DNA of 64,000 nt. Source: JASSUD01 sp031963405. Its GTDB lineage: Bacteria; Pseudomonadota; Gammaproteobacteria; Burkholderiales; Burkholderiaceae. Positions 46,328-57,060 of this stretch are shown piece by piece; within the stretch, counting starts at the first letter, position 1; each line of letters starts with the position of its first letter. A program made the position numbers and the translations under genes. Under the pieces are notes generated by a model that did no database searches, was not told the origin of the DNA, and saw only the letters and a program-made list of their open reading frames with translations. The DNA lies in NCBI GenBank assembly GCA_031963405.1, contig JASSUJ010000001.1, positions 1,736,001-1,800,000 on the forward strand, read 5' to 3'.

Positions 46328-46424
46328 GAAGGTCTGTTTAAGCCAGTTGGCGGTTGTTGTGCCTTACTGGTCGTACAGGGGCAGCAAGGCATTCTTTGCC
46401 ACCGACTGAGGTAGACCTTCTTTA
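46328..46424. repeat. Core-and-arm palindrome between lpxL and metK
   Basis: GAAGGTCTGTTTAAGCCAG and CTGAGGTAGACCTTC are the arms. In reverse orientation the centre reads GGCAAAGAATGCCTTGCTGC, a close match to the family core. Confidence 0.8.
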
Positions 46425-46678
46425 GCATCGTGAGCAAAATCCGCTAAAGCGTCGTCACTTCTCCTCGAGGTCGGCTACGTAACAGAGGCAGAGCTTGAGG
46501 GTCAGCAAGACAGCGCATTTATATATCATGCGCTGCGCTCAACTTCCTTTCTCTTTGCGGCTTGCTTGATGCCTGCATCGCCTTCTCTCTATGAATTAGT
46601 TTTCTCATTCACGGCTTTAAGAAATCTCTAAAAATTGCGTGAACAGGCTTAATGTACCGGCTTTCAAGGAGGGCTAAA

Positions 46679-47857
46679 TTGGCTAGCGACTATCTCTTTA
46701 CGTCAGAATCTGTGTCAGAGGGTCACCCCGATAAAGTGGCTGATCAAATTTCCGATGCGATTCTTGACGCTATCCTCACGCAAGACAAATATGCACGCGT
46801 TGCTGCAGAGACCCTGTGCAACACTGGCTTAGTTATGCTCGCCGGTGAAATTACCACTAACGCAAACATTGACTATACGCAGGTTGCACGCGATACCATC
46901 AAACGCATTGGCTACGATGACATCAGCTATGGCATTGACTATCGTGGTTGTACTGTGCTCGTGGCTTATGACAAGCAGTCACTCGATATTGCGCAAGGGG
47001 TAGACTCTGCGCACGACGACAATCTTGATCAAGGCGCGGGTGACCAAGGTTTGATGTTTGGTTATGCTTGCGATGAAACCGCTGAGCTCATGCCGTTACC
47101 CATCCATTTAGCGCATCGATTAGTCGAGCGCCAAGCCGACTTGCGGCGCGATGGCCGTCTACCTTGGTTGCGCCCCGACGCAAAAGCCCAGGTTAGTGTG
47201 CGCTACGTAGATGACAAGCCTTACAGTATTGATACGGTAGTGCTCTCTACCCAACATGCGCCGGATATTGCACTGGCTATGCTGCGTGAAGCTGTGATCG
47301 AAGAAATTATCAAGCCAGTGTTACCCGTGGAGCTGATCAAAAACGATATTAAATTTTTGGTGAACCCAACGGGCCGTTTTGTGATTGGTGGGCCGCAAGG
47401 GGATTGCGGGCTGACAGGGCGCAAGATTATTGTCGACACGTATGGCGGTGCTGCGCCGCATGGTGGCGGGGCGTTTTCTGGGAAAGACCCATCTAAAGTT
47501 GACCGTTCAGCTGCCTATGCTGGACGCTATTTAGCGAAGAATATTGTGGCAGCGGGCTTAGCCTCGCGTTGCTTAATCCAGGTGTCTTATGCGATTGGCG
47601 TAGCGCAGCCAACTTCAGTCATGGTCAATACGTTTGGTACGGGTCGTGTATCGGATGCGACTATTACTGAGCTAGTGCGTACGCATTTTGATCTGCGCCC
47701 TAAGGGCATTATTCAAATGCTGGATTTATTGCGCCCAATTTATGAAAAAACTGCTGCTTATGGCCACTTTGGCCGTGAAGAGCCTGAATTTACTTGGGAA
47801 GCAACTGATAAAGCACATGCGCTAGCCCAAGCTGCTGGCTTAGAAGCTGCGGCTTAA
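46679..47857 (+). CDS. metK: S-adenosylmethionine synthase, TTG start
   Basis: Makes S-adenosylmethionine from methionine and ATP (392 aa). The start is taken as TTG at 46679: AAGGAGGG lies five bases upstream and translation gives the family N-terminus [20 protein letters not shown]. An ATG at 46652 would add nine residues and place the ribosome-binding site inside the gene. Signature motifs are [31 protein letters not shown] and the C-terminal [12 protein letters not shown]. Product supply links to MetX/MetW in the window. No SAM riboswitch was recognised in the leader. Confidence 0.95.
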   Translation: MASDYLFTSESVSEGHPDKVADQISDAILDAILTQDKYARVAAETLCNTGLVMLAGEITTNANIDYTQVARDTIKRIGYDDISYGIDYRGCTVLVAYDKQSLDIAQGVDSAHDDNLDQGAGDQGLMFGYACDETAELMPLPIHLAHRLVERQADLRRDGRLPWLRPDAKAQVSVRYVDDKPYSIDTVVLSTQHAPDIALAMLREAVIEEIIKPVLPVELIKNDIKFLVNPTGRFVIGGPQGDCGLTGRKIIVDTYGGAAPHGGGAFSGKDPSKVDRSAAYAGRYLAKNIVAAGLASRCLIQVSYAIGVAQPTSVMVNTFGTGRVSDATITELVRTHFDLRPKGIIQMLDLLRPIYEKTAAYGHFGREEPEFTWEATDKAHALAQAAGLEAAA

Positions 47858-47998
47858 GGAAAGGCTGGTAACGCTGAAAACATTGGATAAACCGGGAGCT
47901 GCGTCAGCGCTGCTGGTTGTATTCAATGAGGATTAAATTTGTATTAACCGTACAGCCTGCGAGATCATTTCTTGCTGGCTGTTTACGCCATGTTTTCT

Positions 47999-48118
47999 AA
48001 GAACCTGTTCACCCTCCTCAAAAGCGAATTGTGTTGGGGGGTCCGTATTGAATTCACTTCGTCGCCCCCACCATGCCGGCCTCAAGAGTGATTTTTTGAG
48101 ATCGTGAACAGGCTCTAA
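47999..48118. repeat. GAACCTG-family palindrome with a GGGGTG-family centre
   Basis: The arms AGAACCTGTTCACC and GTGAACAGGCTCT flank a centre containing GTGTTGGGGGG and TTCGTCGCCCCCACC, which resembles the third repeat family. It looks like one repeat nested in another. Confidence 0.65.
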
Positions 48119-48246
48119 GAATAGGTTCTTAAGCTCTAAGGAAAGCCTACATGCCAGTACAAGCGTATTGTCAGTGTAAGTATGGCTCGCCCATGATTTA
48201 GGCAGACCTTCCCTAACTAGCTGATTTTTTATCCAAAGGAATTTTT

Positions 48247-48756
48247 ATGTCGGAGCAAAACCTGCAGCCGTTTTTTAATATGCAGCGCATTTATCTGAAA
48301 GATTTATCGCTTGAACAGCCAAATTCGCCAGATATTTTTTTGAATACAAATGAGCCCTCGATCGAAGTAGAGGTGAATATTGATGCAAAGCCCCTGGCAG
48401 ACAGCATATTTGAAAGTATCATCACCGGTACGGTGACCGCGAAAATTGAAGATAAAGTCGCCCTAATGATTGAAGCAAAACAAGCTGGCATTTTTGAAAT
48501 CCGCCACGTACCCAGCACAGAGATTGACCCATTGCTGCGTATTGCTTGCCCGACCATTCTCTTCCCTTATTTGCGCGCCAATATTGCTGACGCTGTCACG
48601 CGTGCAGGCTTTCCGCCAATTCATCTACTGGACATCAATTTTCAAGCACTTTACGAGCAGCAACGTGCACATGCCTCAGCTCAGTCGGCTAATGACGCAC
48701 AGTCACCCAACTCAAATGGCATGGAGACTGATGCCACATTACCCACCACGCATTAA
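48247..48756 (+). CDS. secB: Protein-export chaperone SecB
   Basis: A cytosolic chaperone that keeps outer-membrane and periplasmic precursors unfolded for SecA (169 aa). [20 protein letters not shown], the acidic SecA-contact region, and [21 protein letters not shown] are diagnostic. A polar tail of about 20 residues ([15 protein letters not shown]) extends beyond the core. It lies 23 bp before gpsA, as in related genomes. The OmpW proteins encoded in this window are likely clients (inference). Confidence 0.96.
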   Translation: MSEQNLQPFFNMQRIYLKDLSLEQPNSPDIFLNTNEPSIEVEVNIDAKPLADSIFESIITGTVTAKIEDKVALMIEAKQAGIFEIRHVPSTEIDPLLRIACPTILFPYLRANIADAVTRAGFPPIHLLDINFQALYEQQRAHASAQSANDAQSPNSNGMETDATLPTTH

Positions 48757-48779
48757 TTAGGTGGTATGAAAATAACGGC

Positions 48780-49796
48780 ATGAAAATTACGGTCCTTGGC
48801 GCTGGCGCATGGGGTACGGCGCTAGCGAACCACTTAGCTAAGCGCCACGATACTCTGCTGTGGGCGCGCAGCCCATCATTGATCGAGCGGCTTAACCGCA
48901 AACGGGAAAATACCGTTTATTTGGCGGGCGTGCCGCTTGCGCCAAATTTGCGCTGTAGCGCCGATTTGGCAGCTTGCTTGGAGCATGTGGCAGCCGATGA
49001 TGCGCTATGTATTATCGCCACGCCAGTTGCTGGCGTGCGGGCCTTATGTGAGGCAATGCGCGATAAATACGGCATGCCCAAGCATCTTATTTGGCTATGT
49101 AAAGGCTTTGAAGCTGATACGCATCATCTACCGCATCAAATTGTTACCGCTACGCTAGGTCAGGCCTACAGCGGCGGAGCCTTATCCGGCCCTAGCTTTG
49201 CGCGAGAAGTGGCATTGGGTTTGCCCGCTGCTTTGACCATGGCGAGTGCCTCTCGTGTTTGCTGTGAACTTGCGGTGCAAGCCTTGCATTACGATGCGCT
49301 GCGTATTTATACCAGTGACGATGTGATTGGTGTCGAAGTAGGTGGCGCAGTGAAAAACGTATTAGCCATTGCTGCTGGCATTGCCGATGGTTTGGCATTG
49401 GGTTTCAATGCTCGTGCCGCGCTTATCACGCGCGGTTTAGCCGAAATGACGCGTCTGGGTGTGGCATTAGGTGCGCGAGCGCAAACATTTACAGGTTTGT
49501 CCGGGCTTGGAGATTTGATTCTGACGGCCACCGGCGACTTGTCTCGTAACCGAACTGTTGGCTTACAGCTTGCGCAAGGCCAGCCGCTCAATGAAATTTT
49601 AGCGACGCTTGGGCATGTTGCAGAAGGCGTGCGCTGCGCCCCTGCTGTGCTTGCTCTTGCACGTGAGCGGGCGGTTGAAATGCCGATTACGCAAGCTGTA
49701 TGCGCAGTACTTTTTGACGGCTGCACGCCACATGATGCTGTCCACGTCCTCTTACAGCGCACCGCAACCACCGAAAGCCGACCATCTACCTTGTGA
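48780..49796 (+). CDS. gpsA: Glycerol-3-phosphate dehydrogenase [NAD(P)+]
   Basis: Reduces dihydroxyacetone phosphate to sn-glycerol 3-phosphate for phospholipid synthesis (338 aa). The nucleotide-binding motif [12 protein letters not shown] is at the N-terminus; [17 protein letters not shown] and [19 protein letters not shown] carry conserved substrate residues, with [19 protein letters not shown] between. It is downstream of secB and followed by a strong terminator. Confidence 0.96.
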   Translation: MKITVLGAGAWGTALANHLAKRHDTLLWARSPSLIERLNRKRENTVYLAGVPLAPNLRCSADLAACLEHVAADDALCIIATPVAGVRALCEAMRDKYGMPKHLIWLCKGFEADTHHLPHQIVTATLGQAYSGGALSGPSFAREVALGLPAALTMASASRVCCELAVQALHYDALRIYTSDDVIGVEVGGAVKNVLAIAAGIADGLALGFNARAALITRGLAEMTRLGVALGARAQTFTGLSGLGDLILTATGDLSRNRTVGLQLAQGQPLNEILATLGHVAEGVRCAPAVLALARERAVEMPITQAVCAVLFDGCTPHDAVHVLLQRTATTESRPSTL

Positions 49797-49855
49797 AGTG
49801 GGTAGTTAGCCAGCTATCGCGGCTTAATTGAGAAATTAGGAAAGAGTGACGAACC

Positions 49856-49886
49856 GTGAGCCGCAGTCAATTGCGGCTCACTTTTA
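49856..49886 (+). terminator. Intrinsic terminator after gpsA
   Basis: GTGAGCCGCA (49856-49865) and TGCGGCTCAC (49872-49881) form a perfect stem followed by TTTTATT. Confidence 0.92.
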
Positions 49887-50035
49887 TTGTGCCTTTTAAT
49901 TGGATTATCTCGATAAGCAAATGCTTGACCACATGTATTCCTCTGCCTTATCGAGGTTTCCCTTAGCGCAGCGTCAAATTTCTTATTTTTTAAGGTAGTT
50001 AGCCCGCGTAGGTTTGCGGCAAAGTAGAGTGAAAG

Positions 50036-50506
50036 TTAACACCCACCTGGAAAGCCCTGTTGTCGCCATGCTTCAAAAATCACTATCGCTGCTGCATTTG
50101 AAAGGTTGAGGCTGCGGCTTCCTGCTTGCATGGGGAGGCGTAGGCATTGGCTGGGGTCAAATTGGGTGAGGAGGTCGGCGGAGATGCCGCGTGTCTCTGG
50201 GCCAAACACGAACCAGTCGCCAGGCTTGAAGGCGGGCTGATGAAAGTAATGAGTGCCACGGGTTGATAGCGCAAAGATGCGATCAGGCGCAGGCGCTTCA
50301 CTATCTAGCAGCGCTTGCCAATTGCGGTGCACGCGCATTTGCATATATTCGCGATAATCCAGCCCAGCGCGGCGCATTTTTGCATCATCTAAAGGAAAGC
50401 CAAGCGGCTCAATTAAATGTAAGCGTGCGCCAGTATTCGCACATAAACGGATGATATTGCCGGTATTAGGCGGAATTTCTGGCTCAATGAGCACAATATT
50501 GAACAT
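50036..50506 (-). CDS. trmL: tRNA (cytidine(34)-2'-O)-methyltransferase
   Basis: A SPOUT-class methyltransferase of 156 aa acting on the wobble base of certain leucine tRNAs. LIEPEIPPNTGNIIRLCANTG, the SAM-knot residues FGPETRGI, and the closing block QAGSRSLNLSNAAAIVIFE are diagnostic for TrmL. It is convergent with gpsA, the usual neighbour in Burkholderia-like genomes. Confidence 0.94.
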   Translation of the reverse strand: MFNIVLIEPEIPPNTGNIIRLCANTGARLHLIEPLGFPLDDAKMRRAGLDYREYMQMRVHRNWQALLDSEAPAPDRIFALSTRGTHYFHQPAFKPGDWFVFGPETRGISADLLTQFDPSQCLRLPMQAGSRSLNLSNAAAIVIFEAWRQQGFPGGC

Positions 50507-50526
50507 ATAAGTAAACGCTATAAAAA

Positions 50527-50640
50527 AGGTCTGTTAGGGAAAGCCTGCTGAGCCCGCGGGCAAGGAATGCAGGCGCAGACAGTACGCTAGTACGGCAAGC
50601 CGGCATGACGCCGCCCCCGGGTGTGTAGACCTCCTCTAGG
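50527..50640. repeat. Core-and-arm palindrome between trmL and comF
   Basis: The arms are decayed (AAAGGTCTGTTAGGGAAAGC; TGTGTAGACCTCCTCTAG), but the core is well kept: GGCAAGGAATGCAGGCGCAG, then AGTACGCTAGTACGGCAAGC and GGCATGACGCCGCC. Confidence 0.8.
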
Positions 50641-50646
50641 TCGCTA

Positions 50647-51525
50647 TTATGACTGGGGTGTGCGTAGTACGACTAAATTTGTCACACGTACCGCACCGGC
50701 GCGTTTCAATGTGCGGGCGATGGCTGATAGTGTGGCGCCAGAAGTCATCACATCATCGACGACGCCAATATGGCATCCCTGTAAGGGTGCCGCCAAACGC
50801 TGACGACTTTGGTTGGGCCGAGAGAGTGTTGTGGAAAGAGCAAAAGCTTGCCGCATATTGCGTTGTCGTTCGCGCGCATCGAGCTTCGCTTGCGCTGGCG
50901 TATCTATAATGCGGGTCAGCAAATTGGCTTGAGTAGGCACATTGAGCATATGAGCCAGCGGGCGCGCAATTTCCCAAGCTTGGTTATAGCCGCGTGCTAT
51001 GAGTCTGCGTTGTGAGAGAGGTACGGGGATAATCAAATCAGGTTGTCCAAAGACGCTGTTAGTCTCTCGCATCGCTTTGGCAAGGTGTGTCGCAAAGGTA
51101 TAAGCAAGCGCTAACCGAGCCTTAAATTTTAAAGCCCGTGCGAGCGCCGAAAGTGGTTCAGCATAGTCTGCCACGGTAAGGGTTGCATCGAATGCCGGTG
51201 GTTTTGCTAGGCAGCGGCCGCAAACACGAGCCTCGTGCATAAAGAGTGAAGGTAGGGCTAGCGCGGCGCTTGGAATACTGGCAGTATCCGCGCTTTTGAT
51301 AATCGGTAGCGCACAACGTAGGCAGCGCGCCTGCTGGGTATGCCAGTGTGTTTGCTCGCATGAGGCGCATATGAGAGACGGCGATAAATGGCCGCACAAG
51401 GCGCAACGGCAGGGCAGTGCAACGCGTAGCAAAGCTGTGTGACTGTGCCTAAGCCAGCGTTTGATGGCAGTAGGAAAATGTGGCCTAAGCATAGCGGCCA
51501 GTGGCGTGGAGTAAAAGCGCAGCAT
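50647..51525 (-). CDS. comF: ComF family protein (phosphoribosyltransferase fold)
   Basis: 292 aa. The N-terminal third has three Cys pairs typical of the ComF zinc region (PCRCALCGH, LICASCEQ, ARCLRCALP). The C-terminal part is a phosphoribosyltransferase fold with the PRPP motif GVVDDVMTSGATLSAIA. ComF homologues are implicated in DNA uptake; in many non-competent bacteria they persist with unknown role. The N-terminal 35 residues are Arg/His-rich and variable, so the start is uncertain. Divergent from the methyltransferase gene at 51801. Confidence 0.9.
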   Translation of the reverse strand: MLRFYSTPLAAMLRPHFPTAIKRWLRHSHTALLRVALPCRCALCGHLSPSLICASCEQTHWHTQQARCLRCALPIIKSADTASIPSAALALPSLFMHEARVCGRCLAKPPAFDATLTVADYAEPLSALARALKFKARLALAYTFATHLAKAMRETNSVFGQPDLIIPVPLSQRRLIARGYNQAWEIARPLAHMLNVPTQANLLTRIIDTPAQAKLDARERQRNMRQAFALSTTLSRPNQSRQRLAAPLQGCHIGVVDDVMTSGATLSAIARTLKRAGAVRVTNLVVLRTPQS

Positions 51526-51701
51526 GCTAAAACGATAGGAAGAGTAAATAGCTAGCGCCCACCTTGGCCTAAATTTGCGACAATACGCGCTGAGCCGTTT
51601 CGGTAAATGCTGAATAAACCGGAGAGCAGCATAATTTTCTGAGGCATAAGTTTTTTGTCTACCTCGAAATTGCTTGCTTCCGATACCTTCGGCGTTTTTT
51701 C

Positions 51702-51765
51702 AGAACCTGTTCAAAGTTTTTGCCCCGAAGAGAAATTCTTTGGGGGAAGACTCCGAACAGGTTCT
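51702..51765. repeat. GAACCTG-family hairpin between divergent genes
   Basis: AGAACCTGTTC (51702-51712) and GAACAGGTTCT (51755-51765) enclose an inner stem CCCCGAAGAG / TCTTTGGGG. It lies in the comF-methyltransferase promoter region. Confidence 0.75.
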
Positions 51766-51800
51766 TAAGGCAAATCAGTATACTTTAGAGTGTTTCGCCA

Positions 51801-52811
51801 TTGACTACCTTATCTCCTTCGCATAACGCATCGACTCGTCCGGGTATTAATATGCAGCGTTTGCGGCAGATTTTTGACCGCCGTGCAGCAGCTTTTGATG
51901 AAGTCGCTTTTCTACCGCGTGAAATCGCGCAGCGTATGCACGAGCGTTTTGCTTATATCAAGCTTGCGCCTACGTATGTGCTGGACGCAGGGTGTGGGCT
52001 GGGCGATGACTTAAGTACGTTGCAAGCTCGCTTTGCCAGCGCAGCAGTAGTGGGTTTGGATATTTCAAAGCAAATGCTGGTTGGTGCAGCCACCAACCAG
52101 AAAGAGCAAACACCGGTTAAAACCTGGTGGAGTAGATGGCTTAAGGCTATACGTCGCATCTTTGGCGGGCAGCGCAGACAACTGGTGCAAGCTGATTTTG
52201 CCGCGTTGCCGTTTGCGTCAGATACTTTTTCTCTGCTGTGGTCAAATTTGGCGTTACATTGGCACCCCGCACCAGATCATGTGCTAGCTGAGTGGAACCG
52301 AGCATTGCAGGCAGGAGGGTTAGCAATGTTTAGTATGCTTGGGCCAGATTCGCTGCGAGAATTGCGCACTGCCTACCAGCTTGCTGATGGTGAAATGGTC
52401 TGCCCGAGAGTAATTAATTTTGTGGATATGCATGAGGTAGGCGACATGCTGGTTGAGCATGGTTTTGAAGCGCCGGTGATGGATATGGAAATGCTCACCA
52501 TTACCTATCTTTCGCCCGAAGCGCTTTTAAAAGATGTGCGGCGCTGGGGTGCTTATCCTTTTACCGTGTCAAACCGGCCAGCTGGCCTGACTGGGCGCCG
52601 TGCCCATGCAGCGCACATGAGTAAGCTAAAGGCTGCGCTTGAAGCGCAGCGTATGCCTGATGGCACGATTCCTTTATCCATTGAAGTGATTTATGGTCAT
52701 GCGTGGAAAGCTGCGCTTAAAGCGACATCTAAGGGGCACGCAGGTCATGCGACTGTGCGAGTGGATGAGATTGGCCGTGCACAACGTTCGGAAAAACGAG
52801 TATTTAAATGA
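51801..52811 (+). CDS. SAM-dependent methyltransferase, BioC-like (336 aa)
   Basis: A class I methyltransferase. Motif I is VLDAGCGLGDDLSTL, the acidic loop VVGLDISKQML, and motif IV is DTFSLLWSNLALHW. The C-terminal half (YLSPEALLKDVRRWGAYPF; IPLSIEVIYGHAWKAA) is like the malonyl-ACP methyltransferases (BioC) encoded next to the oxidase genes in Burkholderia. Whether it works in biotin synthesis is not shown here. The TTG at 51801 gives the listed start; the ATG at 51852 is an alternative. Its stop overlaps the coxB start. Confidence 0.82.
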   Translation: MTTLSPSHNASTRPGINMQRLRQIFDRRAAAFDEVAFLPREIAQRMHERFAYIKLAPTYVLDAGCGLGDDLSTLQARFASAAVVGLDISKQMLVGAATNQKEQTPVKTWWSRWLKAIRRIFGGQRRQLVQADFAALPFASDTFSLLWSNLALHWHPAPDHVLAEWNRALQAGGLAMFSMLGPDSLRELRTAYQLADGEMVCPRVINFVDMHEVGDMLVEHGFEAPVMDMEMLTITYLSPEALLKDVRRWGAYPFTVSNRPAGLTGRRAHAAHMSKLKAALEAQRMPDGTIPLSIEVIYGHAWKAALKATSKGHAGHATVRVDEIGRAQRSEKRVFK

Positions 52812-54124
52812 TACTGAGTAAAAAAACAATGAAGATAGTCAAACAAGCCTTAAGCGGCATGTTGTTGGTATTCGGTGGCTGGTGTTTAAGTGGATTAGCT
52901 TATGCCGTCAACGATAGCCCAGGTGGGCCAGCGGTTAATCAGCTGAATTTTCAACCGCCTGTGACCAAAATCGCCGAACAAATCTACAGTTTGCATACGA
53001 TGATGCTAATCATCTGCTTGGTGATTTTTATCGGTGTGTTCGGCGTGATGTTTTACTCGATTGTTGTGCATCGCAAATCGAAAGGCTATCAACCTGCTAA
53101 TTTTCATGAAAGTACCTTGGTTGAAATCGTTTGGACAGTCGTGCCCTTTGTCATTATTACGTTAATGGCATGGCCTGCGACTAAAACGATTATCAATATG
53201 AAGGACACGACCAATCCTGATTTAATCATCAAAGCCACAGGTTATCAGTGGAAGTGGGGCTATGATTATTTGCAAGGCCCAGGAGCTGGGATTCATTTTC
53301 TATCGACCTTGTCTACCCCACGCCAGACGATGCGTGAAAATCGTGTCATTTCCGATACCTATTTGCAAGAAGTTGATCATCCGCTTGTGGTGCCGGTCAA
53401 TAAAAAAGTACGCATTGTCACGACTGCCGCTGATGTAATTCATTCATGGTATGTTCCCGCGTTTGCAGTTAAGCAAGACGCCTTCCCAGGTCTGGTGCGT
53501 GATACTTGGTTTAAAGCAGAGAAAGTAGGGACTTACCGAGGTTTTTGCGCTGAATTGTGCGGTAAAGATCATGCTTTTATGCCGGTAGTCGTAGAAGTTT
53601 TGTCTGACGCAGACTATGCCAAATGGGTAGAGGCTACTACGCGTACTGGCGTTCCTGCCGCAACCGTCAATACCAACACCGCCAACGCCCTTGCAACTAC
53701 CTCTGAACCTGCAGCGCACGCCACTCCCGCAGCGTCCGCAGCACCGACGACCTATGCGATGGACGAGCTAAAAATGCGGGGCGAAGCTATCTATCAAGCC
53801 AACTGCGCAGTTTGCCACCAAGCCAATGGCAAAGGCATGGGGCCTTTCCCAGCGTTGGATGGCGGGCCTGTAAGCAACGGCCCATTGGCTGAGCATATTC
53901 AACTTGTCTTACACGGTAAAGCGCAAATGCCGCCGTGGGATAGGAAGCTCAATAATCTCGACATGGCAGCGGTCATTACTTATCAACGCAATGTCTGGGG
54001 TAATAACACCGGTGATATCGTGCAGCCGGCTCAAATTGAGGCGGTGCGTGATGGTAAAAATGAAGATAAAAGTAATGGTCAAGCTATTAAAAGCGACCGC
54101 GATTCATCAAAAAGGAAAGAGTGA
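52808..54124 (+). CDS. coxB: Cytochrome c oxidase subunit II with fused cytochrome c domain
   Basis: Subunit II of an aa3-type oxidase (438 aa). A signal peptide/TM region comes first ([17 protein letters not shown]), then two membrane helices ([34 protein letters not shown]). The CuA site is [13 protein letters not shown] (two Cys, His) with an upstream His in [13 protein letters not shown]-terminal heme-binding CAVCH motif at about residue 337 begins a fused cytochrome c domain. An Ala/Thr-rich linker joins the two. The start is ATG at 52808, overlapping the methyltransferase stop; codon 8 is another ATG. It overlaps ctaD. Confidence 0.95.
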   Translation: MILSKKTMKIVKQALSGMLLVFGGWCLSGLAYAVNDSPGGPAVNQLNFQPPVTKIAEQIYSLHTMMLIICLVIFIGVFGVMFYSIVVHRKSKGYQPANFHESTLVEIVWTVVPFVIITLMAWPATKTIINMKDTTNPDLIIKATGYQWKWGYDYLQGPGAGIHFLSTLSTPRQTMRENRVISDTYLQEVDHPLVVPVNKKVRIVTTAADVIHSWYVPAFAVKQDAFPGLVRDTWFKAEKVGTYRGFCAELCGKDHAFMPVVVEVLSDADYAKWVEATTRTGVPAATVNTNTANALATTSEPAAHATPAASAAPTTYAMDELKMRGEAIYQANCAVCHQANGKGMGPFPALDGGPVSNGPLAEHIQLVLHGKAQMPPWDRKLNNLDMAAVITYQRNVWGNNTGDIVQPAQIEAVRDGKNEDKSNGQAIKSDRDSSKRKE

Positions 54125-55731
54125 TGACGACAATCGTACATGACCATCTAGGCAGTGACGAGCATGCGCACGCGCAACCGCATGGTTGGCGGCGCTGGTT
54201 ATTAGCGACTAACCATAAAGATATCGGTACGCTCTATCTGATTTTCTCCTTCACGATGTTTCTGGTGGGGGGCGTGATGGCGCTGCTGATTCGCATGGAG
54301 CTATTTGCGCCGGGATTCCAGATTATGCACCCCGAGTTTTTCAATCAGTTAGTCACGATGCACGGCGTTATTATGGTGTTCGGCGCCATCATGCCGGCCT
54401 TTGTTGGCTTTGCAAACTGGATGCTGCCGTTACAGATTGGTGCGGCTGATATGGCCTTTGCACGCATGAATAACTTTAGCTTTTGGTTATTGCCCCCAGC
54501 GGCGATGCTTTTAAGCGTCTCGTTCTTTGTGCCTGGTGGCGCGACAGCAGCGGGTTGGACTTTATATGCACCGCTCTCGGTGCAGATGGGACCAGGCATG
54601 GATCTGGCGATTTTTGCGCTGCATATTATGGGTGCGTCGTCGATCATGGGTGCGATTAATATTATCGTGACGATTTTAAATATGCGCGCACCCGGCATGT
54701 CATTGATGAAAATGCCTCTGTTTGCATGGACTTGGCTGATCACGGCTTACCTTTTAATCGCGGTCATGCCAGTGCTAGCCGGTACGATTACGATGGTGCT
54801 CTTTGATCGTCATTTTGGCACCTCGTTTTTTAACGCAGCAGGCGGCGGCGATCCAGTGCTGTATCAGCATCTGTTCTGGTTCTTCGGACATCCCGAAGTC
54901 TATATTATGATTTTGCCGGCCTTTGGCATCATTTCGCAGATCGTGCCAGCCTTCTCCCGCAAGCCGCTATTTGGTTATAGCTCGATGGTATATGCGGCAT
55001 CTTCAATTGCGATCTTGTCTTTTATCGTCTGGGCGCACCATATGTTCGCCACAGGTATGGCGGTAACGGGCCAGCTCTTCTTTATGTACGCAACGATGCT
55101 GATTGCAGTGCCAACCGGCGTCAAAGTATTTAACTGGGTCGCTACTATGTGGCGAGGCGCATTGACTTTTGAAACGCCGATGCTATTTGCGATTGGTTTT
55201 ATTTTTGTGTTTACGATTGGCGGTTTTACCGGGCTAATCTTATCGATTGCTCCGATCGATGTGCCGCTGCACGATACTTATTATGTCGTTGCCCATTTTC
55301 ATTATGTGCTGGTGGCAGGCTCGCTGTTTTCACTATTTGCTGGCTGGTACTACTGGTCACCCAAATGGACCGGTTATATGTACAGTGAAAGACGTGGCCA
55401 GATTCACTTTTGGGGCTCGCTGATTTTCTTCAATATCACTTTTTTCCCTATGCATTTCCTCGGCCTGGCTGGCATGCCGCGCCGCTATGCTGACTATCCG
55501 GCGCAATTTACCGATTTCAATCAGCTGGCGACCATCGGTGCATTCGGCTTTGGCTTAATCCAAGTGTATTTCCTGTTGTTTATTGTGCTGCCTGTGTATT
55601 TCCCTAAGTATTTTGGCAAAAGCCTTAAACAGGCGGACGATAAACCATGGGATGGCGCGGAAGGTTTGGAATGGACTGTGCCTAGCCCAGCCCCGTTTCA
55701 CACTTTTGAAACGCCGCCAGTGGTTGAGTAG
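54124..55731 (+). CDS. ctaD: Cytochrome c oxidase subunit I
   Basis: The catalytic heme a / heme a3-CuB subunit with 12 membrane helices (535 aa). Ligands are visible: His in [11 protein letters not shown], the CuB segment [16 protein letters not shown] with the cross-linked His-Tyr, [11 protein letters not shown], and [11 protein letters not shown]. The K- and D-channel residues lie in conserved blocks. The ATG at 54124 overlaps the coxB stop (TGATG) and follows AAGGAAAGAG. It is normally followed by cox11 (ctaG) in related bacteria, but here only about 95 bp separate it from the DUF2970 gene. Confidence 0.97.
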   Translation: MTTIVHDHLGSDEHAHAQPHGWRRWLLATNHKDIGTLYLIFSFTMFLVGGVMALLIRMELFAPGFQIMHPEFFNQLVTMHGVIMVFGAIMPAFVGFANWMLPLQIGAADMAFARMNNFSFWLLPPAAMLLSVSFFVPGGATAAGWTLYAPLSVQMGPGMDLAIFALHIMGASSIMGAINIIVTILNMRAPGMSLMKMPLFAWTWLITAYLLIAVMPVLAGTITMVLFDRHFGTSFFNAAGGGDPVLYQHLFWFFGHPEVYIMILPAFGIISQIVPAFSRKPLFGYSSMVYAASSIAILSFIVWAHHMFATGMAVTGQLFFMYATMLIAVPTGVKVFNWVATMWRGALTFETPMLFAIGFIFVFTIGGFTGLILSIAPIDVPLHDTYYVVAHFHYVLVAGSLFSLFAGWYYWSPKWTGYMYSERRGQIHFWGSLIFFNITFFPMHFLGLAGMPRRYADYPAQFTDFNQLATIGAFGFGLIQVYFLLFIVLPVYFPKYFGKSLKQADDKPWDGAEGLEWTVPSPAPFHTFETPPVVE

Positions 55732-55826
55732 ATTGGAACCTTGCCCCCGCTTAATGTGATGTGTAAGGCAAGGTTTTAAGTGAGCTGAATGTGACAGAGC
55801 GATAATAAAAAAGCGGACGGTGAAGA

Positions 55827-56078
55827 ATGCCTGATTTAAAGCCGAAGTTGGCAGAGCCTCTACGGCCTGTCACCAAAAAAGCGAGCTTCGCAAGAACGAT
55901 AAAAGCGGTACTGTGGTCATTTTTTGGTATCCGCGGGCGAGGTGGGTTGGAAGGCGATTTAGAGGGCAATACGGCACTGAATCCGGTGCATGTGATTGTG
56001 GCTGCAGTGCTGGCCGCCGCGCTCTTTGTAGGCATACTGGTGACCATCGCGCACGGGGTAGTGAAGCACGTGCAATGA
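55827..56078 (+). CDS. DUF2970 family small membrane protein (83 aa)
   Basis: A short protein typical of beta-proteobacterial oxidase clusters. The N-terminal part has ARTIKAVLWSFFGIRGRGG, then NPVHVIVAAVLAAALFVGIL, a single membrane helix. The function is unestablished; position between ctaD and coxIII points to oxidase assembly. GGTGAAGA lies upstream. A lineage-typical 25-residue Pro/Lys-rich N-terminus precedes the conserved part. Confidence 0.85.
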   Translation: MPDLKPKLAEPLRPVTKKASFARTIKAVLWSFFGIRGRGGLEGDLEGNTALNPVHVIVAAVLAAALFVGILVTIAHGVVKHVQ

Positions 56079-56172
56079 TGCTTGGTCATCTTGAAATAAG
56101 CCCCTTGAAATAGATGGCTGCTATGAAGCAGAGGCAGATAACTTTTAAGATAGTTTCTAAGCGCTTTAAAAA

Positions 56173-57060
56173 ATGAAGAGAAGTGAAGAGACGACCCTAC
56201 ACGGTCAACCTCCATCCCAAACCCCTTATTATTTTGTGCCACACGCTTCAGCACACCCGATTAGTGCTGCGCTCGGCTTGTTTTTCATGTTGTTTGCGCT
56301 AGCTGGTTGGCTTAATCATCAAGCCTGGGGGCCGTTTGGCTTTGCTGCGGGCTTAGTCTGGCTGATGTTTGTGTTGTGGCGCTGGTTTGGCGATTCCATT
56401 CATGAGTCGGAAAGCGGCGTATACGGTAAACGCATCGATTCGTCTTACCGCTGGAGCATGAGCTGGTTTATTTTCTCTGAAGTTATGTTCTTCGCAGCTT
56501 TCTTTGGCGCACTCTTTTACGCCCGCCAGTTTACTGACCAAGCGCTCGGCAACATTGACCACAAGCTGTTGTGGCCAGAGTTCGCAGCGGGTTGGCCGAA
56601 CTCAGGCCCAGCTGGTTTAAGCACAGACTTTAAATCAATGACCCCGTGGCCAATCCCGACCATTAACACGGCGCTACTCTTACTCTCCGGTGCCACGCTA
56701 ACCGTTGCCCACCATGCGCTGCGTGACGATCATCGCAAAAAAGCTATCGCTTGGCTGGGCGCCACCGTATTGCTTGGGGTGTTCTTTTTATTCATGCAAG
56801 GCTATGAGTATTTTCATGCCTACCATGCGCTTAACCTTAAGCTCAGCTCAGGCATGTACGGCTCAACGTTTTTCTTGCTGACAGGCTTTCATGGCTTTCA
56901 CGTCACCTTAGGCGCCTTAATGCTAAGCGTAGTCTTAGTACGGCTTATCCGCGGCCACTTTAAACCTGATCATCATTTTGCTTTCGAAGGCGCGGCCTGG
57001 TATTGGCACTTTGTTGATGTGGTTTGGCTAGGGGTATACGTAGTCGTCTACTGGCTGTAG
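56173..57060 (+). CDS. ctaE: Cytochrome c oxidase subunit III
   Basis: Subunit III of the aa3 oxidase with seven membrane helices (295 aa). YYFVPHASAHPISAALGLFF, the block YRWSMSWFIFSEVMFFAAFFGALFYAR, FHGFHVTLGALML and the end FEGAAWYWHFVDVVWLGVYVVVYWL are diagnostic. It lies in order after ctaD and the DUF2970 gene. A core-and-arm palindrome begins immediately after its stop codon. Confidence 0.96.
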   Translation: MKRSEETTLHGQPPSQTPYYFVPHASAHPISAALGLFFMLFALAGWLNHQAWGPFGFAAGLVWLMFVLWRWFGDSIHESESGVYGKRIDSSYRWSMSWFIFSEVMFFAAFFGALFYARQFTDQALGNIDHKLLWPEFAAGWPNSGPAGLSTDFKSMTPWPIPTINTALLLLSGATLTVAHHALRDDHRKKAIAWLGATVLLGVFFLFMQGYEYFHAYHALNLKLSSGMYGSTFFLLTGFHGFHVTLGALMLSVVLVRLIRGHFKPDHHFAFEGAAWYWHFVDVVWLGVYVVVYWL

